Positions 1 through 10,965 of a stretch of DNA of 64,000 nt are shown piece by piece. The stretch is from positions 676,226,314 to 676,290,313 of the forward strand of contig NC_057862.1 in assembly GCF_019393635.1 (NCBI RefSeq), written 5' to 3'. The notes beneath the pieces are model-generated. The model was not told the DNA's origin, made no database searches, and saw only the letters and a list, made by a program, of their open reading frames with translations. The position numbers were made by a program, and so were the translations under genes. Origin of the DNA: Dromiciops gliroides (taxonomy: Eukaryota; Chordata; Mammalia; Microbiotheria; Microbiotheriidae). The number at the start of each line of letters is the position of its first letter. Position 1 is the first letter of the stretch.

Positions 1-148
1 AAATGAGGAAACTGAGGCAAACGGGGTCGAGTGACTTGCCCAGGGTGACACAGCCAGTAAGTATCTGAGGCCAGATTTGCACTCGGGAAGATGAGTCATC
101 TTGATTCCAAGCCAGGTGCTCTACTCACTTCTCCATTTAGTTGCCCAT
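1..148 (-). mobile_element. MAR1/MIR-like CORE-SINE, cut by the window edge
   Basis: Reverse complement of the tRNA-like head and core: gtgacttgcccagggt, gtctgaggccagattt-like and ctctactcac. The tail lies before position 1. Confidence 0.8.
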
Positions 149-154
149 AAAAGT

Positions 155-590
155 TTTTATTGTAACTCTTTTTATGATAGCAAAGAATTGTAAACTCAAG
201 GAGTACCCATCAAATGGGGAAAGGCTAAATGATATGAATGCAATGGAATATTACTGTGCTCTAAGAAATGATAGAAAGAATGCATTCAGAGAAACCTGGG
301 AAGACTTGCAAAGTTAGAAGAACCAGGAGAACAATTGGTACAATAACCCTGCCATTTGAAAAGCAAACAACTTTGAAAGACTTAAGACCTCTGATTGATG
401 TAATGATGAACCACAATTCCAAAGGACCCATGATGAAGCAAGTTGTCCACTTCCTGATAAAGATTTGAGGATGAATTTAAAATGTACAATGAGGCATATA
501 TTTCCAATATGGCCTTTGTAGGGGATTTATTTTGCTTGATTATGCATATTTGTTTTAGCAACTTTTTTTCTTTTAAATTGCTTGGAGAGT
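155..590 (+). mobile_element. Older L1 3' fragment
   Basis: Diverged copy of the marsupial L1 ORF2 end (caaagaattg, cccatcaaatgggg, aatattactgtgctctaag, gaaacctgggaagac). The reading frame is broken. Confidence 0.65.
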
Positions 591-594
591 TAGA

Positions 595-1300
595 AAAGGG
601 GAAAGGGACACATGTGTACAAAAATATTTATAGCTGCTCTCTTTGTGGTGGCAAGAATTAGAAGTTGTGGGAATGGCCCATAGATTGGGGAATGGCTGAA
701 TAAGTTGGGGTATATGAATGTCATGGAATACTATTGTGCTGTAGAAATGATGAGCAGGCAGATTTCAGAAAAACTTGGAAAGACTTAAGTGGACTGATGC
801 TGAGTGAAGTGAGCAGAACCAAGAGAACATTGTAGAGAGTAACAACAACATTGTATGATGATCAACTGTGATAGACTTAACTCTTCTTAGCAATACAATG
901 ATCCAAGATGATTCCAAAGAACCCATGATGGAAAATGTTCTCCACATGGAGAAAAAAGAATTGTGGATTCTGAAGGCAGATTGAATCATGTTGTTTCTAC
1001 TTTTTGGCTGTGTTCTTTTTTCTTTTTTGAGGTTTTCCCCTTGTGTTATGATTCTTCTTTCACAATATGACTAATACAGAAATGTTTAATGTTATTGTAC
1101 ATATATAACCTATATCAGATTGCTTTCTGTCTTGGGGAAGGGAAGGGAAGGGAGGGAGGGAGAAAAAATTTGGAACTAAAAACCTTTTGAAAACAAATGT
1201 TGAAAGCTATCTTAATAATTTTAAAAATTATTTTATGATTAAAAAAAGAAAACTATATTTACATGTAACTGGAAAATAGTAAAATACTTTTGTGATAAAA
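595..1300 (+). mobile_element. 5'-truncated L1, ORF2 end and 3' UTR
   Basis: Starts at gggacacatgtgtacaaa and continues through the ORF2 C-terminal remnant. It then has the G-rich 3' UTR tract (1,135-1,162) and ends at actggaaaatagtaaaat plus A-rich tail. Confidence 0.85.
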
Positions 1301-1390
1301 AAAATTGATTGGAGTTGATTGAGTGAGAAAAAATAATTAACTGAAAAGTTAAATAAAAAAATTTTAAGTGGAGATGGTTTCATTTTTGTC

Positions 1391-1482
1391 TATATATCCC
1401 CAGCAGCTCCTACAATGCCTGGCATATAGTGGTGCTTAATAAATACTTCTTAAATGATTGGTTGATTGGTTGGTTGACTGAA
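1391..1482 (+). mobile_element. L2 3' tip
   Basis: Characteristic atgcctggcatatagtggtg, cttaataaata and a run of gattggttgattgg. Confidence 0.75.
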
Positions 1483-1499
1483 CATAGACTATAAGAAGA

Positions 1500-1890
1500 C
1501 AAGTAGTATGAAAAAAAGCTATGCCAAGCAGACTGGAGACAAAATGGTGAATAGCCTAGAAATCCAGGATCGGGAGTTTAAATGTTATTCAGTAAACCGG
1601 GGGGAGCCTCTGAAGTATTTTGAGGGCAGAGGGGTTGACTATGGTGGTGCATTAAGATAATTCAGGGAACAATGTGGAGAATAGATTATAAGGAGGGAAG
1701 ACTGCAAATGAGATGCACAGTTAGGAGCCTACTACATTGGTCTAGGTGAGAAGAGGTGAGGGTCTGAAGCTGAGTGATTGCAATGGGAGTGGAGAGAAGA
1801 GGCTGAATTCAAGAGAAACTACCAAGGTAGAAACAACAAGACTTGGTAACTGGATGGTGGGTGAAACAAAGAAAAGGGAAGAGTATATGG
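1500..1890 (+). mobile_element. Ancient LINE-like repeat fragment (family not assigned)
   Basis: Matches the same unnamed family as 24,118-24,320 and 42,230-42,520: gtggagaatagattataa, taggagcctactacattggt, gacttggtaactggatgg. Confidence 0.5.
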
Positions 1891-2635
1891 ATTATTATTT
1901 CTAATTATGTGATTTCAGACACATATCTGTGTCTATGCAATATTAGTAGTTGTGGGCAAGTTACAAATTCTCTGAGTCTCTGTTACTGTTAATATATATG
2001 TACCATTCCCCTCCAATGCTATATCCAGGTCTTCAGGGCCCAGTTTGGGGTTCATATTAATGTTCCTAGTCCCCATTATTTTTATCTCTGAATCTCTTCC
2101 GTATTTTGAGTTGATATTAATCATTATTTATATGTGTGTATATAATAGAATACATAACTCATATAATATATATAATCACAACATAAAAGGACAATTTCCT
2201 TAAAATTTAAAAAGCAGGATGCATAACAGAAAAATGAGAATAGTAGCAAATTCTTCTAGTTCTCCCAAAACACTCCTCCCAACCTCCAGGTTGTGAATTC
2301 TATCTTTCTCTTCTTCTCTACCACCATTTTTAGCACATAAAAAGGACCCAAGCAGTCTCTCCACCCCTTCTATCTACCCTCAATGAGGTAAAAGAGGGAA
2401 TAGCTCAGTTACTGAAAGAAGGAGCCTGGGATTTCAGTTGCCCCTCTTGACCTGTTTTAGTTTTCTCCATGACCACTGTGGACAATCACAGAAACCTAGG
2501 ATGCTTCACATACCCTGTTCTGCCTACCTATGTTTCTGCCCCCAAAGTAGTCTCATCTTTTCCCCAATACTTTTTTGTCATTCTGCCACTTCAAAAATGG
2601 GTTCCATTGTATCGGTAGTATGTACTTCACAAACA
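1891..2635. other. AT-rich unique sequence, no gene seen
   Basis: Includes a TATATA-rich patch near 2,130-2,180. No coding or repeat signature recognised. Confidence 0.5.
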
Positions 2636-2860
2636 TCATAGCATAATGGATAGAGAGATAATCTCAGAGGCAGGAAGACCTAAATTCCTGCCCTGCCTCT
2701 GACATCTACTGGGTGTGGGGCCCTGGGTAAGTCTTTTACCTCTTAGTACCTCAGGCAACTTTCTAAGACTATAAATTACAGACAACATGCCAATCTGCAC
2801 TGACAGAAGGAGTTTCCTCAGTGAGAGGTCCCTGTACCAATGAAATCACAGTCATTCTCT
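2636..2860 (+). mobile_element. CORE-SINE with extended tail
   Basis: ataatggatagagaga head, then caggaagacctaaattcctg and ctaagactataaattacag, then the extended tail ggtccctgtaccaatgaaa. The same extended family occurs reversed at 23,955, 40,190 and 50,575. Confidence 0.65.
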
Positions 2861-3199
2861 AGCCCTATGCATCTCACACAGTTTAATCCTTTGATGAGAT
2901 GATGATGTCAATAAATCTCTTTGTAAATCTAAAAGAGCTATGTAAATATCAGCCATTGATATCATTATCATGTGTATGTAGGTTTCTGCCCCTGTGTACT
3001 TATGCCAATGGGTACACCAAGGAGTGTGTTCTCCTACACACCCATCTATGTTCTTAGGTCCTTTGTTCAGAAAAATAACATATCAGAGCCATTGACAAAT
3101 ATCGATTAAATATCAGTCTTTTAGCCCTCTGCAGGGGCCACTTCTGTTTGTCTCTTGAGCCCAGGATCTTGGCTCTAACAGGACCAAAAGGAATGAAGG
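2861..3199. other. Mostly unique sequence with a short MIR-like remnant
   Basis: 2,885-2,975 resembles the 3' part of a MIR-type element (gatgatgatgtcaat, ctatgtaaatatcagcc). The rest is unassigned. Confidence 0.4.
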
Positions 3200-3468
3200 A
3201 AAGGAGGGAGGAAATAAACATTTCTTAAACAATATTATGTGCTAAGCATTTTACAAATATTATTTCATTTGATCCTCACAACTACCCTGAATGGAGTTAT
3301 TATTATCAACCCTATTTTGCAAATGAGTAAACTGGAGCACATAGCCATTAAGTGACTTGCCCAGAGTCACACAGCTAGTAAATGTCTGAGGCCAGATTTG
3401 AACTTAGGTCCTCTTGACTCCAGGCCCAGTACTCTATCCACTGTGTCACCTAAGTTATCTCTAAGGCA
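3200..3468 (-). mobile_element. MIR/MAR1-like CORE-SINE, near full length
   Basis: Reverse-oriented: gtgctaagcattttacaa, ttgatcctcacaactaccc, cacacagctagtaaatgtc, ccactgtgtcacctaag. Confidence 0.8.
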
Positions 3469-3555
3469 AAAGACAGTTTTAGCTATGATCACCCTCCTTC
3501 CCATCCACTTTAAGAGTTTTATGGAAACTGATCTTTCACCATTGGAAACCAGACC

Positions 3556-3935
3556 CCTGCTAGGTGGCCAAGAGGATAGAATATTAAACCCAGGGTCATA
3601 AGTCCATAGTTCAAATCCAACCTCAGGCACTTAATTGTTGTATGACTCTGATCTAGTCACTTAAACTCTCTATTCTTTGGTTTTCTCATCTGTAAAATTA
3701 AGATTATTATTATATTATATTATGCTATGTTGTGTTATGTTATGCTATGCTATGTTATGTTATATTGTTATGTTATGTTGTGATATTTATGTTATGTTAT
3801 ATTATATCACATCACATCACATGATATATCATATCATATCATATTGCCTACTTCCCAGGGTTATTGTGAACATCAGATAAGATAATCTTTGTAAAAAATT
3901 TGCAAATATTAAAGTGCTATATAAATATTATTGAG
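3556..3935 (+). mobile_element. MAR1/MIR-like SINE split by a pentanucleotide expansion
   Basis: Left part (gctaggtggc to catctgtaaaattaag) and right part (ctacttcccagggttattg to tgctatataaatatt) of one SINE. The TTATG repeat has grown in the ataataata region between them. Confidence 0.75.
3700..3845. repeat. (TTATG)n-type pentanucleotide microsatellite
   Basis: Imperfect tatgt/tatgc units grading into cacat and catat units, inside a SINE. Confidence 0.85.
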
Positions 3936-4031
3936 GAGGAGGAGAATAAGTAGGATGAGGAAGACAAAAACGGAAAAGGAGAAGGGGAAGAAATTGGAAT
4001 CAGACAGTCATTCCCCAAATATAAATAATAA

Positions 4032-4177
4032 GGGGCAGCTAGGTGACACAGTGGATAAAGCACCAGCCCTGGATTCAGGAGGACCTGAGTTCAAATCCAG
4101 ACTCAGCCACTTGACACTTACTAGCTGTGTGACCCTAGGCAAGTCACTTAACCCCCATTGCCCCACCCACAAAAAAA
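4032..4177 (+). mobile_element. WSINE1-like SINE
   Basis: Full head-to-tail copy (ggggcagctaggtgac to cattgcccc) followed by an A/TA-rich tail. Confidence 0.88.
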
Positions 4178-4214
4178 TATATATATATATATGGATATGG
4201 GGGTAGCAGGTAAG

Positions 4215-4600
4215 AAATCAACAACCAAAATTTAAATTTAAAAATGTTCTAAATCACTAATAGAGAAATGCAAATTAAAGCAAGGTTGAGGTTCCACTTT
4301 ACACTTCCCATCATGTTGGCAAAGATGTGAAAGGAAGAAAATGACAAATTTTGGAAGGACTACATAAAAACAGGCACACCTGTGTACTGTTGCTGGAGCT
4401 GTGATTTGTCTTGGCTCCAGCCCTGGAAGTCAATGGAAAACAATTTCTAAACCCATAAAATTATCAAACTGTTCATACTCTTTGACCCAGCTATACCACT
4501 CCTAGGCCTCTGCCCCTCCTCCCACCCACATCAGAGGATCCATATGTATAAATATGTATAGCAGCTCCTTTCATGGTAGCATAGACTGGAAACTAAGGGG
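4215..4600 (+). mobile_element. L1 ORF2 C-terminal fragment, degenerate
   Basis: tagagaaatgcaaattaaa, ctttgacccagctatacc and ctcctaggcctctgcccc are typical of the L1 ORF2 3' region. Frame broken. Confidence 0.75.
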
Positions 4601-4661
4601 ATGTCAATCAGTTGGGCCTATTTTCTCATTAATATCACAATAGGGTTGGACTGGATTGTTT

Positions 4662-4815
4662 TAAGGTTCCTTCTAGTTCTGATATTGTATGTTCTGAGTT
4701 TCCCAATAACTCTAGGTCTATATTTAAGGTCCCTCCCAGCTTTGATATTCTGTGTTGTTAGATTTCCCTCAACTCTGACATTCTATATTCCAAGATGCCT
4801 CTCAGTTCTATAAAA
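4662..4815. repeat. ~32-bp minisatellite derived from a SINE tail
   Basis: About five units starting near 4,663, 4,695, 4,725, 4,758 and 4,791. Each resembles ggtcccttccagctctgat plus attctatgttc, the MAR1/MIR 3' end. Confidence 0.65.
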
Positions 4816-4977
4816 TGGGCACAAAAATAGGAGCTACCTTAGGAGGTAAAGTAGTCTACCTGGCTGCCCCTGCCGGGCCCCGGCCCCGCCCCCCCCCCCC
4901 TCCGTGCCGTAACGTGCTGCCTTTTTACCTCTATGTCTTGGAATCTGTAGTTTCTTTCAACACTAAACCCAATCTTT

Positions 4978-5705
4978 TCCCCAAAGAGATCATAAAAGAG
5001 GGAAAAGGACCCATATATACAAAAATATTTATAGCTGCTCTTTTTGTGGTGGCAAGGAATTGGACATTGAGGGGTTGCCCATCAACTGGGAAATGTCTGA
5101 AGAAGTTGTGGTATATGAATGTAATGGAACTCTATTGTGCTGTAAGAAACGATGAGCAGGAGGAGTTCAGAGAAACCTGGAAGGACTTGCATGAACTGAT
5201 GATGAGTGAGATGAGCAGAACCAGAAGAACATTATACACAGTATCATCAATATTGTGTTGATCAACTGTGATAGATTAGATTCTTCTCACCAATACAAGA
5301 AAGTTCTAAAGGACTCATGAAGGAAAAGGCTCTCCAAATCCATGGGGGGAAAAAAGAACTGTGGAATATGGATGCTGATTGAACCATACTATTTCTTTTG
5401 TTTTGGGTGCTGTTGTTTTTTCTTTTTTGAGGTTTTTCCTTTTCCACTCTGATTCTTCTCTTATAACATGACTAATGCAGAAATATGTTTAATGTTATTA
5501 TATATACATATATGTGCACATATACATATGTACATATATGTGCATATATACATATATATCAGATTGCCTGCTGTCTAGGGGAGGGGGGAGGGAGGGGAGG
5601 GAGGGAGAAAATTTTGAAATTGGAAATCTTATATAAACAAATGTTGAAAACTATCTCTACATGTAACTGGAAAATAATAAAATACTTTTATCAGAAAAAA
5701 AAGAC
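4978..5705 (+). mobile_element. 5'-truncated L1, ORF2 end and 3' UTR
   Basis: Begins caaagagatcataaaagag. One frame still reads LWYMNVMELYCAVRNDEQ, the L1 ORF2 C-terminal region. A G-rich tract lies at 5,578-5,608, and it ends aataaaatacttttatc plus A-rich tail. An imperfect target duplication (aaacccaa-tttt.cc) is possible at about 4,965 and 5,704. Confidence 0.88.
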
Positions 5706-5847
5706 CAAACCCAAGTTTTACCTTTGAAATAAGGTCTTTCCTGATCTCACCCTGCTACCAGGAGCTATTGCCTTGACCTCCAAGGTTACTTTGCATCTAT
5801 TTTGAATATTTGTATATATAACTATTTACCAATTACTGTATAGGGAT

Positions 5848-6088
5848 GGATGTTGTTGTTCAGTCATATCCAATTCTTTTGACCCTCTTAAGAGTTTTCT
5901 TGACAAAGATACTGGAAGGCTTTGCCATTTCCTTCTCCAGCTCATTTTACAGATGAGTAAACTGAAGCAAACAGGATGAATTGATTTGCCCAGACTTAAA
6001 AGTCTGAGATCAGATTTGAACTCAGGAAGGTTGAGTCTTCTCAATCCTAGGCCCAGTGCTCTATCCACTTTACCACCTAGCTGCCCTA
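5848..6088 (-). mobile_element. MAR1 SINE with RTE-like tail
   Basis: gttgttgttcagtcatatcc, caaagatactggaaggctt and ccatttccttctccagctc, then the SINE core to ccacctagctgccc. Confidence 0.85.
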
Positions 6089-6204
6089 TAGGAATAATAA
6101 CCTCCCTGCATTTCCTACATGAAGTAGCTATACTGTGCACTGACAACTAAACTAACCTTCACTCAACTCTAAGTGCTACTGGTTCATTTCCTTATTAATT
6201 CTTT

Positions 6205-6364
6205 TTGGGTTTTTGGTTTGGTTTTTTGTGGGGCAATGAAAGTTAAATGACTTGCCCAAGGTCACACAGATAGTAAGTGTCAAGTCTCTGAGGCTGAATT
6301 TGAACTCAGGTCCTCCTGAATCCAGGGCCAGTGCTTTATCTACTGCACCACCTAGCTGCTCTCT
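6205..6364 (-). mobile_element. WSINE1-like SINE with target-site duplication
   Basis: Reverse-oriented full copy. It is flanked by ccttattaattcttt (6,190-6,204) and ctttattaattcttt (6,365-6,379), one mismatch. Confidence 0.9.
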
Positions 6365-6524
6365 CTTTATTAATTCTTTATCCAGTCTCTAAGGCAATCA
6401 AGGAATATGTCCTAGTATTTTCTTATTAATTAATAGAAATTTACAATCTTTCTTATTAATCAATTAGCTCTGACCCTTCTCTCTAGTTTGTAAATGTCAG
6501 GGAAACCTCTTTTCCTATAAGCTT

Positions 6525-6645
6525 TCACTTTTCTCTCTGTCTCTCTCTCTCTCCCCTTCTCTCTATCTCTCTCCCCCTCGTCTTTCCTTCCCTTTTTCTC
6601 TGCCTCTGTCTCTGTCTCTCTCTTTCTTTCTTTCACACACACACA
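6525..6645. repeat. Imperfect (CT)n with a short (CA)n end
   Basis: Decayed tctctctgtctc pyrimidine tract ending in cacacacacacaca. Confidence 0.8.
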
Positions 6646-6649
6646 CAAC

Positions 6650-7160
6650 CTTTGGTGCCATAGGTTTGCACAACAACGTGTTATTGCTCATATAATTTAT
6701 TAAAGTAGCAAATGACAATACAAATAAAAATAGTTATTTAGAATCTAACAACAATGAGCAAAGTTCAAAGCCTGGGTCATCTCTGTGCTCCTCAGAAGCA
6801 AAGGAAAGAGTATGAAATGGAACATTCTCACCAACTGAATCCTCTTAACCCTACAAATAAAGTTCTATCTGAATGGTAACTCAAGTCTCTCAGGAATTCT
6901 CTTCAAAATATTTCTTCAGGTTCTGTCACAGAGCTAGCTTTCAGAATTCTCTTACAGACTCCTCACAGATAATGGTCAACTCAGTATTTTCGTCAGGAAA
7001 TTGCAGTTTAAATATGGTTCTCTCATTGCATCTCTCATGGACTCCTTCTGTGTCACAGTTAACTAGCATTTCTCCCAAGATTTTTTTCCCTCTTAAAGAA
7101 CAGTGACCGCAACCATAGCCTCAGTTCAATGCCATTAAAGTTGGTTCCACACCTACATGC
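6650..7160. other. Unique sequence, no gene seen
   Basis: Average composition. No repeat or coding signature recognised. Confidence 0.45.
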
Positions 7161-7164
7161 ATAC

Positions 7165-7256
7165 ATGGATAGAGTGCTGGGCCTGCAGTCAGAAAGACTC
7201 TCCTTCCTGAGTTCAAATCTGGTCTCAGACATTTACCACTGAACCACCAGATGCCT

Positions 7257-7291
<35 letters not shown>
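7165..7291 (+). mobile_element. Truncated MAR1-like SINE ending in (TG)n
   Basis: atggatagagtgctgggcc to ctggtctcagacattta, then a perfect TG run at 7,260-7,291. Confidence 0.65.
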
Positions 7292-7293
<2 letters not shown>

Positions 7294-7539
7294 TGTATAT
7301 ATAAGTATGTATAGCCAGTTCTCACTTAACACTTAAAGTAGACCATTCTGCAGACCTCTCCCTCACTTTCCCCTCTACCATGTACCTCCCTCCACCTCCC
7401 AGCTGGAGTCAAGGACCTGACACTAGTACACTAGCAGCCCTGCCACTGCCTGCCAGGAGCTGGACCCCAAGGTGTTAAGTCCTGCCACCAACCCACCAGG
7501 CAGTCAAATCTGCATAATGTCAATTTATGTAAAGCAAAA

Positions 7540-7650
7540 ACTCTCTGTGTCTATATGTGTGTATCTCTATATATTGTGTACATGTATCTATGTACATGTA
7601 TATGTGTATTGTATATATGTGTATGTGTGTACATGTATATGTGTGTTGTT
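7540..7650. repeat. Imperfect TATGTG/TACATG repeat
   Basis: Alternating purine-pyrimidine tgtgtatctatatatt and tgtacatgtatatgtgtg units. Confidence 0.65.
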
Positions 7651-7669
7651 GTGAGAGGAGTTCACAGTT

Positions 7670-7860
7670 TTGGTTTAGGATAAAGAGCCCTGATCTCTAG
7701 CACCTGCCCTTGCCTATCTTAGTCCATGTGGCTTTGTGCAAGTCACTGTAGCCTCTCTGAACCTCAGTTTCTTTACCAGTACAATGGAAGTAAATAACTG
7801 TCCCATCAGCCGCATAGGCTGTCATGAGGAAAGGCCTCTACAAAATGGTCTTGAGCTGGT
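7670..7860 (+). mobile_element. Old MIR-like SINE
   Basis: tgtgcaagtcactgtagcc, ctgaacctcagtttcttta and a decayed tail. Confidence 0.6.
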
Positions 7861-7904
7861 ACTTAATCATGTGTTCAATCAACTTACGTTTATTAAGTAG
7901 CTCT

Positions 7905-8330
7905 TGGATGAGGCAGCTCAGTAGTTAAGTGGACAGAGCATTGGACCTGGAGTCAAATCCAGTCTCAGTTACTTTCTGGCTGTGCAACCTGACCCAGGCA
8001 AGTCACTTCACGTCTGTTTGCCTCCATTTCCTCGAATGTAAAATGGGGGTGATAACAATAGCACCTACCTACCAAGGGTTGTTGTAAGAATAAAAGGAGA
8101 TGGGGGCAGCTAGGGGGCACTATGGATAAAGTACCAGCCCTGGATTCAGGAGCACCTAAGTTCAAATCCGACCTCAGACACTTGACACTTACTAGCTGTG
8201 TGACCCAGGGCAAGTCACTTAACCCCTATTGCCCCGCAAAAAAAAAAAAAAAGAATAAAAGTAGATAATATTTCAGTTGTGGCAGATGCTGCTGCTGTTA
8301 TAGCTCTGTGCTTACAGCTACAAACTTCAA
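7905..8330 (+). mobile_element. MAR1/MIR-like SINE interrupted by a younger SINE
   Basis: Left part 7,905-8,101 (gagcattggacctggagtc, aaatgggggtgataac, gggttgttgtaagaat). The right part resumes after 8,251. The insert is the SINE at 8,102-8,250. Confidence 0.7.
8102..8250 (+). mobile_element. WSINE1-like SINE with target-site duplication
   Basis: Complete copy with A tail. It is flanked by aagaataaaaggagat (8,086-8,101) and aagaataaaagtagat (8,251-8,266), one mismatch. Confidence 0.93.
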
Positions 8331-8499
8331 ATAGGATACAACCTCTACCTTAATGGAGCTCATAATCTAATGGAGTGATTAGAGAACAATAGAATGCAAA
8401 GGAACTGGAGCTGTGTATTTGCTAGTTTAGGGAACTCCAATTTGGAAATGACCCCTACAGATGCAGATCGGCGCCTTCTCTGAAAACTTTCATTTCAGA

Positions 8500-8625
8500 G
8501 AGTTACCTGTGGAACTGAATGGTTGAGGAACTCACCCAGGGGCACATAGCTGGTATGAGTAGGACTTGAACCCAGATCTTTTCTACTGCAAGGCAGGTTC
8601 TTTTTCCACTATACCCCATGCCTCT
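8500..8625 (-). mobile_element. Old MIR-like SINE
   Basis: ctcacccaggggcacatagc, ggacttgaacccagatc, ccactatacc. Confidence 0.6.
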
Positions 8626-8639
8626 CTACAGATAACTAT

Positions 8640-9060
8640 ATTGTACAGTTTGGCATATTCGTAACTTCATTAGCTAGGAAAGATATTTTTGTTTCTGGAG
8701 AACAGAGGGTGTAACACACATGCTTCCTCTTGGTAGAGAAGTGGGGGTCTAGAGGTGGGGAATGTAACATACTTTGCCATATGTGGTTTCTTAGTCAATT
8801 ATCCTTAACTCATTTCCCTTGTTACAAAGGTGTGTTCATTTGGGGAGAGTGAACAGAATAATTGGGAATGAATGGAAAATAACTATTGTGGGGTTTAAAA
8901 TATATTACTTTTTAAATATTTTAAAGTACATCGAAGAGGGTATATTATAATGTGAAATGCAACTACAGTGGTGGATTTTAGGCACTTTAAGGGGTCATCA
9001 GGATCAGAAACCTAGAGCTGGACCTCAGGGGCAATGTGACCCAAAGCTTCATTTTACAGA
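8640..9060. other. Unique sequence, no gene seen
   Basis: AT-rich middle (8,890-8,960). No signature recognised. Confidence 0.4.
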
Positions 9061-9064
9061 TAAA

Positions 9065-9295
9065 AGAAGCAACTAGATGTGGAAGATATTTGGATTAGGA
9101 GTACAGAACTCCTCCTTACATACTTACTGTTGTGTGACCCCCCAGGCAAATAAATCACTTAACCTGTCTGAACCTCAGTTTCTTCATCTATAAAATGGTG
9201 ATAAGAGCACCTGTCTCACAGAGTTGTTAAGAATCAAATGAGATAACATAAGTAAAGTGCTTTGCAAACATAACATTTCTATATAAATGCAAACT
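9065..9295 (+). mobile_element. MAR1/MIR-like SINE
   Basis: gcaactagatgtgg head, ctgaacctcagtttcttc, ataaaatggtgataagagc, gagttgttaagaatcaaat and a ctatataaatgc tail. Confidence 0.75.
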
Positions 9296-9299
9296 ATTT

Positions 9300-9945
9300 T
9301 TGAAGAACCTGAGACCCCCGGGGAGATTGTCTTGTCTATAAAACACACAAGTAATACTAACTTTCAGAGGTAGAATTTGAACCCAAATTTGCTGCCTTGG
9401 AGGGGGGAAAGTAGAGGCACCTTCCTAGTGGCACCTACATGTAGGAAAAATTGTCCCTTGATCCATGGGGGGGGGGGGTGAAGGAAGTTGTTTCAAGATC
9501 CCAGGGTCCCCTACACTGACACATTACAACCCTTTCCTTTTAATGAAATGATAACTAACTAACCCTGGCTGCTCATTCCTTCTCTGGATTTGAGAGATTA
9601 GAATGTAGGCAACTGCTCCTATTGGCACCACCACCCACCTCCAATCTGTGATGGGCATTAGGAGAGCAAAGGAGGGGAAGGGAAGGGAGGCAATATAGTT
9701 ATTGGTGGGATATATGAAGATTTTCATCAATTGTCATCCCCAGGTTGTTGAGGGAGAGAGGATTTCCTAGGTCAGTCTTGTTTCTTTGCTAGACCCCCAG
9801 CCATTGTCCCAGAATTGCTTCCCTCCCCCCCCATAGCCTCAGCCTGGCAGAGAGAGGATTAGAGGAAATAGTCTCACATCGCACCAGAAGGTCTGGTTCT
9901 GCTTTGTCTAAGGTCACTGATTCTTTCTTGATTTCCTAAGAGACT
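9300..9945. other. Unique sequence with a G11 run, no gene seen
   Basis: A homopolymer G run at about 9,467-9,477. Otherwise complex sequence with no recognised element. Confidence 0.4.
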
Positions 9946-10450
9946 CTCATCTCAGGTCCCCTCCCTTCCCCATCTTCTTCCCCTTCTTCATATCATTCCT
10001 TCCCTTTTGCCTCTCTCCTTCAAAATATTTGTCTTCTTCCCTCCCCTTATTTCACCTTTTACTCTCTGACTCTTTCTGTTTTGCAACCCCCCCATTCTGT
10101 CTCATTTTCTCCCTCTTTTTCTGACCATCTCTCTGTGCCCCATTTTTCCTCTTTCCTCCCCACCATATGCCCCTTCTCTCTGTTTATCTTGTCTTTTTTC
10201 TCCCCTTTGTCTCAGAATGTCCTTCAGTGTGCTTTCTTTCTGTCTCTTTGTGTTTTTTTCTTCTAATTCTATCTTCTCCCTCTCTGTCTGTTTTTGTGCC
10301 TTTCTCTCCATGTCTCTCTGTTTTCAATTTCCTTCTTATAATCATTTCTTTCATTCCTCTTTTTCCTCATCCTTTCTCCTTATCAAAGTATATGTGTCAA
10401 TATCTCCCTCTCTGTCTTTGTCTTCCTTTTCTTGGCTTCTTTCTAGTCAG
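9946..10450. repeat. Long decayed pyrimidine (TCTG/TTCC) tract
   Basis: About 500 nt very poor in purines on the + strand, with tctctgt, tttct and ctcctt motifs. Open frames here encode only Ser/Phe/Leu/Pro strings. Confidence 0.75.
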
Positions 10451-10454
10451 GGAT

Positions 10455-10640
10455 CCCTAGCTTGAATTTTCTGAACTTTAAAATATATATATATATTGAC
10501 AACTCCATTCAAATATAACTGATTTCCTTTGTAATCATTTGTATTTTCTGCATTTAAAAACATTATTCTGAGAAAGTATGTATAGGCAACATCAGACTGC
10601 CAAAGGGGTCTAGGGCACACACATAAATAAAAAAAAAATT
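10455..10640 (+). mobile_element. Ancient interspersed repeat, + copy (family not assigned)
   Basis: Shares gcatttaaaaacattatt, ctgagaa and cagactgccaaaggggtc with the inverse copy at 42,688-42,870. Confidence 0.6.
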
Positions 10641-10659
10641 TCAAATCCCTACTTAACTC

Positions 10660-10965
10660 TATCCGCTCACCCTCTGTCTCTGTGTACTTAAGCCTTTTTC
10701 TCTTTCTGTCTGCCCGCTCTCAGTCTCTCTTTCCTCCTTTCTCCCCCCCCCCTCCATTTCTACCTTTCCTTTCTCTCGATCCATGTTTGTGCTTTTTCTC
10801 CCTTTCTCTCCGTGTGTCTTTCAGTCTCCCATCCCTTTATCTGTTTCTTGAGATATGTCTCTGTTTCCGCGTCTGTCTTTGTCTCTTTTTCTCGATTCCA
10901 ACATCCTTCCTACCTTCTCACCTCTCTCTCCTCACGGCCTGACACCCTCCTCTCCCTCTATTCCC
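10660..10965. repeat. Decayed pyrimidine tract
   Basis: Same TCTG/CTTT character as the tract before 10,450. Confidence 0.75.

Noticed and set aside
4032-4110. tRNA gene suggested by SINE heads (gttcaaatcc box-B-like words throughout the window)
   Set aside because: The box-B-like word is part of the tRNA-derived SINE head; no cloverleaf with paired acceptor stem was seen.
5053-5260. Conserved-looking protein segment LWYMNVMELYCAVRNDEQ
   Set aside because: It is the L1 ORF2 C-terminal region, repeated at 62,981-63,208 and in decayed form elsewhere, not a host gene.
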